From the NCBI GenBank assembly GCA_028023455.1, contig JAQFVV010006453.1, positions 1,038,001-1,102,000 on the forward strand: DNA of 64,000 nt. Direction: 5' to 3'. The notes beneath the pieces were generated by a model. The model had not been told where the DNA came from. It was given only the letters and a program-made list of their open reading frames with translations, and did no database searches. Position numbers and translations under genes: made by a program. Of this stretch, positions 33,883 to 45,909 are shown in pieces. The first letter of the stretch is position 1. The number at the start of each line of letters is the position of its first letter. Source of the DNA: Epiperipatus broadwayi (taxonomy: Eukaryota > Onychophora > Udeonychophora > Euonychophora > Peripatidae).

Positions 33883-34354
33883 AATTCTTTTTTTTTACTT
33901 TTTTAACTAAGTCGGTGCCAACTTTTGAATCACATTTAATTACCCCCAACAAACATTTGACAGCAGACTTCAATTCCAAATCACGATCTTTCCATTGGCC
34001 ATCAACATATTTTGCATCTAAATTTAAAATATATTTTTCTTGAAAATCGAGATTCACGCCAGCCAAATTAACAAAGTTATTATCTTGAAACTTATTTTTA
34101 AATTCTTTCTTAAACAAAAAGTTAATTTTCTTATTAAATTTATTACATAGTCTATTATAATAACGATCAAAAAACACTTGAGAACTACTCTTAAAATTGT
34201 ACCAATCATTTCGATTATTCAAATCAATCAAATGATTTAAACTTTTTAAATAACAACTTTTTTCAAAGATTAGACATTTGCACGAAGAAATAATATTACG
34301 TAACACCATTGTTTTTAAACAGCAAATTGTATTAAATGACAACATACAAAACAT
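33860..34354 (-). pseudogene. PLE copy A, N-terminal region
   Basis: This 164-residue ORF starts at ATG (34354-34352). Its C-terminal part (ELKSAVKCLLGVIKCDSKVG to KNFGFAI) aligns with the start of copy B, where the frame passes straight into the RT. In copy A a 4-bp difference (CAATATATAAATAATAATTGG against a shorter form) brings a stop after FAIYK. It is therefore the N-terminal part of the same PLE protein. The N-terminus is rich in Phe, Lys and Asn and has no recognised domain. The upstream end coincides with the inversion junction, so more 5' sequence may be missing. Confidence 0.7.
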
Positions 34355-34364
34355 ATTAAATTTT

Positions 34365-36198
34365 ATTTGGAATTGAAGTCTGCTGTTGAATGTTCATTGG
34401 GAGTAATTAAATGTGATTCAAAAGTTGGCAACGACTTAGTTAAAAAAGTAAAAGAAAAGAATTTTGGATTTGCAATAACTAATAATTGGAATGAACAAAT
34501 TTCTAAATTTAGAAAATTTACATCTGAAAATAATCTTGTTTGTATAAAAGAGGATAAAGGCTTATGGTTGTGCTTGTTACTAAAATCAGATTATGAAAAT
34601 AAAGTCATTACTCAAATGAGTATTTTTAATTTTATAAAGGTTAATAAGGTAAATATTGAAAGTTTACATTTTCAATTTGTGAATAACATTTTTAAAAAAG
34701 CCAAAAATAATGTAATTACTTATTATAGAATTTATCCCTCGGCTGCAGTATGTCCTAGAATATTTTCAAATATAAAATTGCATAAAGAAAAAGAACCACG
34801 TTTAATAATTGATTTTGGGGGTGCTTTCTATTATGAAACATGTAAATTAATTGAGAAAATGTTACAAGAAATTCTTGGTTTTGGTATGTATACAATACGC
34901 TCATCATTTGACTTTGTTGGTAAAATTAATAATGTTGTTATTGATAATTATGATATAATTTGTACCTTTGATATCAGTGAAATGTACAGATCAATTGACA
35001 GAATAACTTCTATTGAAATAATTAAGAATGCATTGAAATTAAAAAATGTTAATGTTAAAATAATAAAATTTATTATTGAAACATTAAACTTTATTGATAG
35101 TAACATTTATGCAATTTTTAAGCATGAATTTTATAAAAATGAATAATGGGTGGCCTATGGGACTTCCTACAGTTGCCCAGATATGTAATTTTGTTATATC
35201 TACATATGAAGTAAATATTTTTAAAAAGGATAATTATTAGAAAGATATTATTTTATACAATCGATATGTTGATGATGTTTTTGTTTGTGGAAAGCCAAAT
35301 GCTATTAATGATTTTTTCAAGGAATTAAATAATATAAAGGGCTTAAAGTGTATTAAAACAGATAAAAATTTAATGAGTATACAATTTTTAGATCTCAAAA
35401 TAACCAGAAACAAGGATAAGCTGGATTACTATATGACTCTTAAACCAATAGCAAAAAGTGGATATATTCCATATGAATCAAAAGTACCAATGTCACATAA
35501 AATGGCAGGTTTGAAATCCTTTTTGTTTAGAAATGATAACCTTTGTAAATATGCATCAGATAAACCTAAAAATATTGAAACTTATTATAATGAATTGTTA
35601 AACATTGGATACAATTATGAGTCTGTTTATTATACTATTAAAAATTTTACTTATAAATATAAAAATAATAATAGCGTTAATTCTTCTGATAAAAAATCAT
35701 GGATATCAATACCATATATTTCAAATCAATAGGCAAGTTTCATTAAGAAAATTTATAAAGGAATATGTGACATTGCATTTTATGCACCATCTACATTAAA
35801 TAAATTATTAAACAATTCAAAAGATAAAACTATATTTATAAATAAAAATTGTATCATTTACAAATGGACATGTGGGTGTGGCCGTGGATATATAGGTGAA
35901 TCGAGGTACACATTGAAAAAAAAGAACAAAGGAACACTTATTGTTATTTAAAAGGGTTCAAAATACAAAACAAAATTTTAAAAATAATGATAATTTATCA
36001 GCTTCTGTCTTTTATGACCATAATAAATCATGTATATATGGTTTCAATTTTAATTATAACAATGTAAAAATATTGGAAACTGAAACAAATAATAATAAAA
36101 GGAAAATTAAAGAGGCGATGTTGATATGTAAATACAAGCAACATTTGGTTAATAGGCAAGCAGCAAATATTAAGATCACAGAATTATGGGAAAGTTGA
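34365..36198 (+). pseudogene. PLE copy B, RT plus GIY-YIG, broken
   Basis: The copy is 5'-truncated at the junction. It reads through the N-terminal/RT boundary without a break (ATG near 34367 by chance, 259 aa). An extra A near 35135 (AAAAATGAATAATGG against AAAATGGATAATGG in copy A) shifts the frame just before GWPMG. A TAG follows near 35238. The frame recovers for YVDDVF (about 35264-35281) and FLDLKI. A CAG-to-TAG change near 35730 ends the RT segment, and the GIY-YIG core YKWTCGCGRGYIGE lies at about 35860-35900. The last 85 residues end TELWES at 36198. The breaks differ from those of copy A, so the two copies decayed independently. Confidence 0.85.
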
Positions 36199-36596
36199 CA
36201 TCATAGAATTATGGAAAAGCTGACATTTTAAACGTGATAGTTGACAAAGCTACAAGTTAGTTGAAAGTGCTCCTAAGTGACTGTTATACATATATTTTTA
36301 TAAGCTTTTAAATACTGTATTTTTAAATATTTATTTATAAATTTGCATATATATATATTGTAACAGTACAGATCTTGGGAGTAACATGGAGTAATGACAT
36401 TCATCATCATCATTCCAAAGTCAAAATATAAAATTGAATAAAAAATATATAATGAAAAACTTTGAGGAATGAGCATGAATATAATGTAAGATGAGCACAG
36501 CTAACTATATTAAGTAACTATAAATTCACCAAATTACACAAAGCAATAATAACCATTCATTATCATGAATGTTCAACAATAGAAATAAATCAACAA

Positions 36597-36599
<3 letters not shown>

Positions 36600-36637
<38 letters not shown>
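36600..36637. repeat. (AT)n microsatellite
   Basis: Pure AT run. Confidence 0.95.
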
Positions 36638-36639
<2 letters not shown>

Positions 36640-36640
<1 letters not shown>

Positions 36641-37419
36641 CAGTACCTTTATCTGCACTTCTCTGCATATAGATAAAACAGTATACATATAAACTAATTT
36701 TTAAGCAAATTGATTGACTCTCAAGGTAAGCTAATCCCTTCTAAACAGTAGACTGGCTTACTGTCTTTTTGAAGAAACTTATAATCCAAGTAATTGATGG
36801 CACCCAATTATCTCCATTTAGTCTAGAATTGGATAGACTTCAGGCATACTATGTAGTACAGAATGTGGGCTATGGAAAACAGAAAAACTGTACCTTTCTG
36901 CCATGTGTATCCAAACTCTACCATCATAAACTTGTAGCAGCAGCTGTACTTGCACTGCATTGTCTTTAGTTATATCTTCATAACTCTATACCTTGTAAAA
37001 CTTCTAAAAAACTACTCTCTATTTTTTCCAACCTTTTATAGTCAGGATAGGGAAAATACAGTAATTAAAAATAAATTGTCCCTATCTTGTTTGAAAAACA
37101 TTAATGACTTTTTTCAATTCAACTTAATCCTTTGAAAAACAACTTTGTGGAATTTTAACAAAATATGTTATACAAGCATTAATTACAAAAAACTTGCTAA
37201 TTAAAATAAATAGTGAAATTTTATAATTACCAGTATATCCATTGTAATATAAAAACATGCTTGTTTTAATTTCAAAATCAGAATTAATAAAATAATAACT
37301 AGACCTTTTTAAATGATTTATTTATAATTAAAAAAAAATTTCAATTTAAAATTACTTAATCCAGTGCATTATAGATAATATCTACAAAAAATTATTTTGT
37401 TTATTTTTTTTTCCTTTCA

Positions 37420-37420
<1 letters not shown>
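36640..37420. other. Intergenic DNA, no gene seen
   Basis: A 66-residue ORF at 36769-36969 has less biased composition than most, but no recognisable motif and no splice context that can be supported. Confidence 0.4.
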
Positions 37421-37423
<3 letters not shown>

Positions 37424-37474
<51 letters not shown>

Positions 37475-37512
37475 GTGTATGTGTGATATATATATATATA
37501 TATATATATATG
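37424..37512. repeat. (AT)n microsatellites with (GT)n interruption
   Basis: Two AT runs (about 37424-37467 and 37486-37512) are separated by GTATATATGTGTATGTGTG. Confidence 0.95.
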
Positions 37513-37519
37513 ATACATA

Positions 37520-40500
37520 CATCTGTCAATATATATAATTTTTATTTTTAAAAATTGTGATAATATTATATAAAATTTATCATGAATCTTTAATAAACTA
37601 TGCAATAAATAAACTTTTGCCATTACAAAAATCTCTTGATACAGTCTCATAAAACAGGATAACCAGTTTCAAGGTGCTTCAAGCAAGTGGAGATAGAACT
37701 AACTTCCTTTCAATTTTTTGCTGCCTCTAGGAAATACTACCCTCTTCAGATTTTTTAAACTATTACATTAATATTATATTATTTTCATTTTCTAGCATAT
37801 TTTCAGCATATACACTGAAAGAATAACATTAAAGCTTGCACAGAAAAGTGATTTAAAGTGGATCATCTACTAGAGCTATCTCCAAACAAATTGCTATAAT
37901 TGAAAATATGGCTATACAGCAAAGAGTTAAATAATGGTGATAATAACTATGATTTAGCAATCAATGATAATGCATCATAATTAAAAACATTAAAAAAGTC
38001 TATTATTCCATTAATTACATATTATTAGCATTGCAATGATTAGAACATACAAATTTAATATTTGATTGATTATTTACAATGATAATAAAATGAGTAGAAA
38101 TAAACTCAGCCTTATAAAATTAAATGATTGGTCATGGCTTTGTTAATTTCTGAGTATATTTGGGTAGTATTTGTAAAAAACACCTGACACTAGAGGGCAG
38201 TGTATTATTTTCAGCATAAAACTATAGAATGAGATTGATTAAAATTTGGATGCTTTTAATATAATAAATATAAGATTTTTAGAATTATTTGGAAAGGCAT
38301 TACGGTGTCTGCTTTAACATTTGGAAATAATACACTTTGTATTAGAAATTTTTGATATTTCTAGTTTTATAACTGTTTTCTTTTTGACTTTTGTTTTTTT
38401 AAAGAGTTCTACTGATGAAGAAATGTAATATGTAATAAATATGTATTTATTTCACAGAGGATGGTTCTGAATTTCTTAATTATATCAGGTAATTTAATAG
38501 TTGAATATTAATTTCTGTTTAGTGTTATGCACTGGTGTTATTTCCAGAATAATGTACAGAGTTAAATTTATCCATTTTTACAATACAATATATTCATGTT
38601 TTACACAGGTTGAATTTATCCATTTTTTTAAATATACTAACTTGCAGATTGGGCTAACACAGCGAATGAGACAATCATGCTTTTGAATAGAAACAAAACT
38701 TGTTACAGTGTATTTCAAGGTTTTTTTCCTTCTTCATTTTCTTTTAGTGAACAGGCTACATCATGAGATTTGATCATGCTCAACTCCTTGCTAAAAGTTA
38801 GCACATAGTTTTCTTCAAATCCATTCTAAAAACATTTTTTTACATAAGTAGGAACATGAGTCTTATTTAAAACTACAAAATTATTTCTCACTAGTCACTT
38901 TTCAGCTGACCTGCTGCTACTACTTTCTTCAACAGCTGAATTCAGAATAACTGCTGCTACTGATTTAATCAACAGCTTGATCAAACATAACTGCTGCTCA
39001 CAAGACACAGGTTTACTGCTCCAACCTGCTTTCCCTCACAAAGTATTGTTTGGAACAATCCTGCATCCATGCCATTGCATCTTATCTCAGACATGATCCC
39101 ATCAAAACCTAACTAATTGACTCTATACTTAGGAAAGGTTATTACCCTTTATTTTTTGCTTAAAAAAATTTACAATCATAAGAAAAAATTCATTGTAGTT
39201 ATTTTTCTCTTATGCCAAAAAAACAAAATAATCTTTTAATTATCTTTTGATTTGGACAACATTATTTCTTGTTCTAGAAATAAAGAGAACAGATAATAAA
39301 ATAACTTTAACTAATTAAAATTTCTTAACATTAAAATCTTTTTTTTCCCTTTCTTTTTAGAATATAATAAAATTAAAATTTTGCCTATTTATCTCTCTTA
39401 TCACATTTTAAAAGTTAAAATTAAAACTTTTCAATAACTTACTGAAAGAAAAAAAATTCTCTTTTTTCCCCCCAAAATTAAAACTGGTAAATAAAATTAC
39501 TGAAGAAAAACAATAAAAGAAATTATTTATTTTATCATATGCTTTTCTCTCTCTTTTATAAATACTTCTTAACAAATTATAAATATTCACATTATTATTT
39601 TAAAAAAGTTATTGTTTGATATTATTAAAGAAACTAAGAATATTCAACATATCATTTTCCCATTTTAACTTCATTAATTTAATCCAAAAAGCTTATAATA
39701 TCTGACATAGCCAGAATTGGCCACTGCTTACAATATTACAATACATATCATACAGGATTTTGATATTTAAGGTTATAAATACTTTATATATATAATATTT
39801 TAGCATATTTTACATTGAAAGAGTTTATATTTACCATTTTATATACATTAGATTGTGCACACACAACATTTTTTTGTTCAAAAGGATTCATTTTTAGTAC
39901 TATACTTTCATAAATATGATGAGTACAAATATTAAAATATAATGATATTTTCGCAAAAACATTTACTTTCAACTGAATAGTGTTCTGTTCTATAGACATT
40001 GCCAATTGATCAATTTCTCCAATCTATTCTGTTCATGTCCCAGATCTTCAATTCCACATATTTTTTCAATCTTTTATATTAACCAGCAAGATTAGTCTTC
40101 TCCATCCTTTCTTCTTATTTTCAAACACTATTCCTTCAAAGTATTCTTCATTAAACTATTCTTTCTTCTTAGTATATTCCCAGTTCAGTTTCTTTTTCTA
40201 TCTCTAATATTTTGAATCAGTCTTTTTCGTTCACTCTTTCCAAAACTTTTTGTTTGTCATTTATATTTATCCAAATAATTATCTCCATTCTTCTCTATGA
40301 CTACATCTTAAAGGCCTCCAATCTGTTCCTAATTCTTTTACTCATTGTCCATGTTTTACAACTGGGTATATGTATATATATTTCATATGGATATTTGATC
40401 TTTTTATTATGAATATTTTATATATATATAGTACTTTAGGATTTTTTAAAATAATTTCTCATTAAAATATTTATATTTTTTACTATATACGTTAGATTAC

Positions 40501-40650
40501 ACAGATACAGCTTTTAAAAAATTATTTTTTTAGTACTACATTTGTTCAAAAATGTTCAACAAAATCTTTAAAAATAAGGATAGTTTGACAAAATAAATCA
40601 CACTACATCTTGACATGAGAAAACTTTCATTTAATCATATATATATAATT
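37520..40650. other. AT-rich intergenic DNA, no gene seen
   Basis: Mostly featureless. At 38905-39000 the segments AACTGCTGCTACT and CTTCAACAGCT recur two or three times at short distance, a minor local repeat. No coding gene is supportable. Confidence 0.5.
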
Positions 40651-40654
40651 TGAA

Positions 40655-40750
40655 ATACCAGGCACTCATATCTGGAGCCTAATTGTAAATATAGGGGATT
40701 TGAACTCAGACTTTCAAACCCCTTCACTATCCGCACAATCTCATAAAAAA
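40655..40750 (-). repeat. Fragment of hammerhead repeat family 2
   Basis: The minus strand reads GGTTTGAAAGTCTGAGTTCA then AATCCCCTATA, matching the B-box region of the family-2 units (GTTTGAAAGTCTGGGTTCAA at 24.23 kb). The hammerhead part is absent. Confidence 0.65.
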
Positions 40751-40759
40751 TATGTAATA

Positions 40760-41640
40760 GCATTTTTGTATTATCTGCCGCCAAATTTTATTATATTTTT
40801 TGCATATCACTAAAACAATATGAAATTTTATTTTTTCTTATTCACACAATCAGGATTTAACTTTTTTTTCTATATGAAATTTTAAAAAAACAGCCACACA
40901 CAGTTTTTTTTATTTCTTTTTTATTTCTATCTCCAATTTGTCAAATACAAAAAAAAACGCATTACTTTCTAAAGATCTGAAGAATCCAAACATAAAAGAT
41001 TTTTTTTCTTTTTTAGAATAAATCTTAAACCATTGAATTTAAAATTTTTATCATATCAGCAGATATATTTAATAACTACGTTTTAAAATACTTCCTTCGA
41101 GTTTTAAAAGAGTATTTAGACAGAAAAAAATGACAAACTGAAATCTAGTCATTTGTCAAAAAAATGAAAAAGCCGAACGTATGTTTATTATTGTCTAATC
41201 ATATTATTATCATCACCTGCATAAAACTTTAATGTCTATTATTCAGTTTTAATTTAAGTATTATAAAATATTTACAATGAAAGTGATATTTTTAAGCTAC
41301 ATTACTGAAAAAAAAAACATTTAATTATTCTGATACTTTATAGGCCAGAAGAGAAGAAATCAGAAGATTGGCTAAGAAAAATAAAACAATTAACCGTCAT
41401 TGTAAATGTATTTTGTACTTTTATTAGATCATTATTGTTTCAATAGTCTTTTATTTTTTTTTGCATTTTTTATATTGAATAAATCTTTCAAAAATATAGC
41501 TTCTTTTTGTACTTTTCACGATGCCTTTTATTAAATTGTCTAACTTGATTGTCTAGCAGTTTGTTTCAGAGCTGGAAAAATACAATTGAATTATATTACA
41601 TCATCTCGTTTTCCTGAAAGTTTATGATGTTAGTATTTTG
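40760..41640. other. AT-rich intergenic DNA, no gene seen
   Basis: No supportable feature. Confidence 0.5.
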
Positions 41641-41649
41641 TGTTATCTT

Positions 41650-41895
41650 AAAATTCAATATTCATAAATCTAAGGATCCAGGTTCGATTCCCATACTAAT
41701 ACTGTCATTGATCATGCCAGCAACACCTGAAGAAGAGATGAGAATAATTCCTCTCAAAACGTTGTGCATATACTAATCTGTGTGCTATTACTAATAGTTG
41801 AATGTAATTGGAATATTTAAATAAAATTGATTTTTTTTAAAAAAAACATTCAATACTTAATATTAGATGGTGGAAATAGTCCAACATATAAATAT
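41650..41895 (+). mobile_element. SINE related to the 10.6-11.07 kb element, partial
   Basis: A perfect B box (GGTTCGATTCC, about 41681) is followed by GCCAGCAACACCTGAAGAAG, then AACGTTGTGCAT, TACTAAT-CTGTGTGCTATTA and TGGTGGAAATAGTCCAACAT. All of these match the minus strand of the 10.6 kb element. The A-box half is missing. No duplication was recognised. Confidence 0.7.
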
Positions 41896-41999
41896 ATATC
41901 TTGTTTATTTAGGAAGACATGCAACACAGAAACGTTCTCTCATTTTGAATATTTATTTATTTAATTCTTCAACCGTCTCTTACGAGGCTCCTCGTAGAC

Positions 42000-43885
42000 A
42001 TCTGATGTCACTCTAACTCTGCCAGTTCTTATGCTAAAAAATTTGTTTGATAGGTTTTGATAGGTTTTTAAAAGTTCTGTAAGATGGTGCCCTCTTCTGA
42101 TTTATTTTACAAGTAAAAAATAAAAAAAAATGCATTTAAACCTAAACAAAGAAAGAACATCGTTTGTAATTGGTTGTTAGTGAGCTCTCAGCCGAAAAAG
42201 ACATTCTGATTGGCTGGAAAGAACAAAGAAACCGCCTGATCAAAGAAAATAAAGAAAAACGCTGAGATTTTCATTTCGAATGCAATTTTAAGTATTAAAA
42301 AAATATAATTTCAGAAATTAAACTAGTTTTTTAAAAAAAAAACTAAAAAAACAAAATTATTTTCGAAAAATATTGAAGATTTTAGTAAAAATATTAAAGA
42401 AATATTTAAAAGAAATATTTACTTTTCTATAACATAAAAGTCGACCTTTTTGTTTATATTATAGCTTTTATGTTGCCGAAATAGAATATTTTGGAATAAA
42501 TAAATAGCAATTTATTTTTGAAAGAACTTTCGTTCTCTTCATAATCTGAAAAATTAGTAATATACTTTTTATAAATGTATCTGAGTTGAATTTAATATTA
42601 TAGGCGAATATGTTTTAACAATAGGCTTTGTCTTCAGTTTGTGAGTTGGCCAATTAAAAGATTTGATTTTTACCTCATACAACCAATAATATAATTAGCG
42701 GTTAAAAGGTTAAATGAGTTAATAAACGAGTACGTGGTTTTATATGATAGAGTTAACATTGCATGAAAGAAAGTTCGTTGTATCAGATTTGCTACAGTTA
42801 TGACAATACTTGTATAATGAAAATAAGTTTAATAGATAGATTGGTATGATAAATAAAATTTGTTAAAGTTTGTAAGTCAAAAAGTAAGATTGTGTTTGAA
42901 TATAGGTTAATAAAAGGTTTTTGCTAAAAATTGTTCAAAGTAGTAGATAAATTGTATTTGGATAACCAGAACTAAAAGCAATGAAGACAGTCAATTAATA
43001 AAGTTTAAGAACCATGGTTAATTGGGAAATAATACAGCATTATTTTTTTTAAAGTATTTGAAATTATGTTGATATTAATACATATACATTTTCTATAAAA
43101 ATAACATTTTGTTAAATAGTCAAAATAAGAGTCAAAAATCCAATTCATAGATCACATGACCCTATCTCTTAAGCTTGTAAGTTATAAACAGTGAGGATTG
43201 CCAATTCCTCTACAAGCTTTATGATAAATGCTTAGCCAGATCCAGCACTTAAAATATCTCTGTCAGGAACCCCTCCCCAAACTCCTGACCATGGTTTCGT
43301 GCTTTGACACTCCTCAGAGTTTTTAATACTGTATAAATATATGTCTTCTGAAATGAAAAAAAAATTACTTAAAAAAAAAAAAGATATCTTTTATCTAGTT
43401 AATGATTTTAAAATTAAATTCACTTATTGCAATGGAATAATAGGAGAAAATGTTTAAACAAGCTAAGAGAACATAACAAGCAAATTCAACAAACTTACAA
43501 TTTAAATTCATATGGTGACATTAATTATTAATGATCTTACTAATATCATACAATTATTTCCAAATATTACTAAATAATGTTAGGCAGGTAAATTTATTTA
43601 ATAAGCACAAATCCATCTAGCTATATGCTTCAATACTTCCCATCCCTACAGAGAACTATATAAAATGACAAAAAAAATATGTCTTTAAAATTATTAATGG
43701 AAAATATTAAATATATTGCAGTTATTCATGATAATAACAGAAGTAACATTTTAAACAAACCATGACAAAGTTATTATCTATAGTGATGATTTGTTGATAG
43801 TTATAGTTGAGTTCTAGTTATTGTAATGCATTTTCCTGCTTAGAATTATTCAGTAACTGTATGTGTATATATATCAAATTAAATA
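42000..43885. other. Intergenic DNA, no gene seen
   Basis: Mixed AT-rich sequence. A slightly GC-richer patch at 43195-43325 (for example CAGGAACCCCTCCCCAAACT) has no recognised identity. Confidence 0.45.
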
Positions 43886-43895
43886 AATATAATCA

Positions 43896-44333
43896 AAATC
43901 ATCATCATCATCAACCATTATCAATCCACTGCAGGATGAAGGTCTCTCCAAATTCATTCCATCTTCTCCAATATTTAGCTTCTTTTCTCCACATCATCCC
44001 TGCACACTTTCTCATCTCATCCATCCATCTCACATGTGGTCACTTTCTGGATCTTTTACAATCTCTTAGAATCCAGTTTAAGGCTTCAATTGTCCATCTA
44101 TTATCATCTCTTCTAGCAATATGTCCAGCCAACTCCACTTCAATCTTAATTTTTTCAATGAGAAGGAGTTTGCTATTAACTGAAAGGAGCCTTTGATTCC
44201 TCTTGGAGGCCTTAAAGGAATTGAGCAGGGCAAATTTCCTAATGTCCACTTCATATGTTCTTGTCGTTGCAGCTGTTGTTATTATGTGATTATTCATATA
44301 GTATACAGACGTGGATGGGCTGCTCACCAACAC
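43896..44333 (-). pseudogene. RTE-like non-LTR retrotransposon, C-terminus and 3' end
   Basis: Reading the minus strand, the ORF (44333-44040) contains ELAGHIARRDDNRWTIEAL, the GHxAR...RWT pattern conserved after the RT domain in RTE-type and related non-LTR elements. After a TGA at about 44040 the same frame continues HVRWMDEMRKCAGMMWRKEA, matching the expected RW.DE...G..W.R.A pattern. The element ends in TGATGATGATGATG repeats (43896-43910 as CATCATCATC on the plus strand), a typical RTE 3' tail. The 5' region is missing. A second copy lies at 53.1 kb. One stop and the truncation make it inactive. Confidence 0.8.
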
Positions 44334-44436
44334 GCATTATTGGCTTTTTACCTCTGAGTTTAAGATCAAGAAGCACCATGGTCTTGCTTCTCAGTTGCCT
44401 GATAAGGCAGAATGAATGTTTGTGTAAATGATAAAT

Positions 44437-44638
44437 AATCAAAATATTCTTGAATAAATACTAAAAAATTCCACATGCCTATATAAAATACAAATAAAAT
44501 CTTTGTAATAGCCAGCTTATAATATTTCCACCATCTTGAGTTGCTGGAAATGCCATAAGCTGGCTATTACAAAGATTTTATTTGTATTTTATATAGGCAT
44601 ATGGATTTTTTTAGTATTTATTCTAGAATATTTTGATT
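44437..44638. mobile_element. Foldback element with 84-bp arms
   Basis: Arms 44437-44520 and 44555-44638 are inverted copies with few mismatches (AATCAAAATATTCT at the edge, CTTTGTAATAGCCAGCTTAT at the inner end). The loop is 34 nt. It is non-coding. Weakly similar sequence follows (44650-44720). Confidence 0.85.
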
Positions 44639-44959
44639 AACATATACATAATTATCACTTACAAGTATCAAATATTTGAACTCACATTATCTTTGGCATC
44701 AACCATATAAGAAGAGGTTATATTTTATTTGGAAAATAAATATCTAGATCTGATTTTATAGACAGATCTTCATACTGACTTTTGCAATTAAAAGTAATCA
44801 ATAGAGAAATTTAAGAATATAATCTTTATGGATTAAATTGCTTTTCATGTGTTGATAGATATAATTGAATTCTACTTATTGTAATAAATTTTTCTACCTA
44901 GAATTTATATTATAACAGGTCTGTTATTAGCTACACAATAATATACTGTGTGTGCATAA

Positions 44960-45395
44960 ATATATATATAGAGAGAGAGTTGAAAGGAAAATTAGAAATA
45001 AACATAGTCAAAAATTTTGTAGATATTTCCTACATTTCCTAGAATAAAAATAATAAATAAAGTGTTAAATAACTCTGGATTTAAAACAGAATTTTATTAT
45101 AAATTAAAACAGTTAAAAAGATCTAAATAAATTAATATTGTATTCTGATTTTGAATTTAAAAACAAGCATTATTTATTTTTGAAATCTTTTAATTAAATC
45201 TTGGATAAAATATCTATTTTTTAATTAATGCTTATATTTATTTCTATTTAGTTAAAAAATCTTTGTAGGTTATAAAATTCCAAAGGATTAAAGTTAAATC
45301 AACTTTTCCTAATCACACCTTTGGTAAAATTTCAAAATTGTTTTAAAAAGGATTAGAAGGATAAAAGCCATTTTTAAATTAGTGTTGTTGTCACT
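44960..45395. other. AT-rich intergenic DNA, no gene seen
   Basis: No supportable feature apart from a short (GA)n run at 44970. Confidence 0.5.
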
Positions 45396-45439
45396 GTAGC
45401 AATCTAAGACTATAAAAGGTTTGTATAAAAAGATTATTT

Positions 45440-45900
45440 TAGTTTGTATAGTAATTTTTTTGAAGAGAGTCTGGTTTGTAGTTTGGCTAGTATGTTTGTA
45501 AGAGTTAGATGCAGTTTGTTAGTAAAGCAGAGAATGGCAGCAGTAAAGCTAGCTGCAATGGCTAGCAGAGTTATACTGAAAACTTCATGAACAGATGCAA
45601 GAATGCAAGGAAGCAGCCGATCTGTAGTTCAATGGTAGAGTTTGAATTCACATGGATGTAAATGACCCACTTCTTTGTGTTGAAGTTTATAGCTACAGAT
45701 GTGTGCTAAGATGACAGTTTCTTGCCTGAAGTGTATCAAGTCCTAAACAGAAGGGAACCCATAGCATGCCAACAAATTATTGAATTGTACCTCTCTCGAT
45801 GATGACAATCCTGGATTATATGCCAAAGAATTGGTAGATGTATACTGCTGCATATACATGCAAGGAATCACAGTCAAACATATCATGTTGCATATATATA
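45440..45900 (+). other. GC-richer stretch with tRNA-like motif, unassigned
   Basis: The composition is more balanced than its surroundings (AGCAGAGAATGGCAGCAGTA). A-box-like TAGTTCAATGGTAGAG at about 45625 is followed by TTTGAATTCAC. It may be a SINE or a non-coding exon. No coding frame is convincing. Confidence 0.3.
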
Positions 45901-45909
45901 ACATGAGTT

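Larger units (their letters stand above)
32019..36352. mobile_element. Head-to-head inverted pair of Penelope-like elements
   Basis: Two copies of one PLE face away from a shared centre. Copy A lies on the minus strand (about 32019-34356), copy B on the plus strand (about 34365-36352). The arms 32019-33981 and 34365-36352 are inverted repeats of nearly 2 kb differing by scattered substitutions and small indels. The 383-bp centre (33982-34364) is the extra 5' part of copy A. Both 3' ends stop at the same sequence, ATTTGCATAT, so each copy has its natural 3' end. No hammerhead motif or flanking duplication was seen at the outer borders. Confidence 0.85.

Noticed and set aside
36769-36969. Possible host exon (66-residue ORF)
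   Set aside because: No motif, no supportable splice sites, no second exon nearby.
38405-38440. Hammerhead at CTGATGAAGAAATG
   Set aside because: No GAAA core with pairing flanks follows; chance match.
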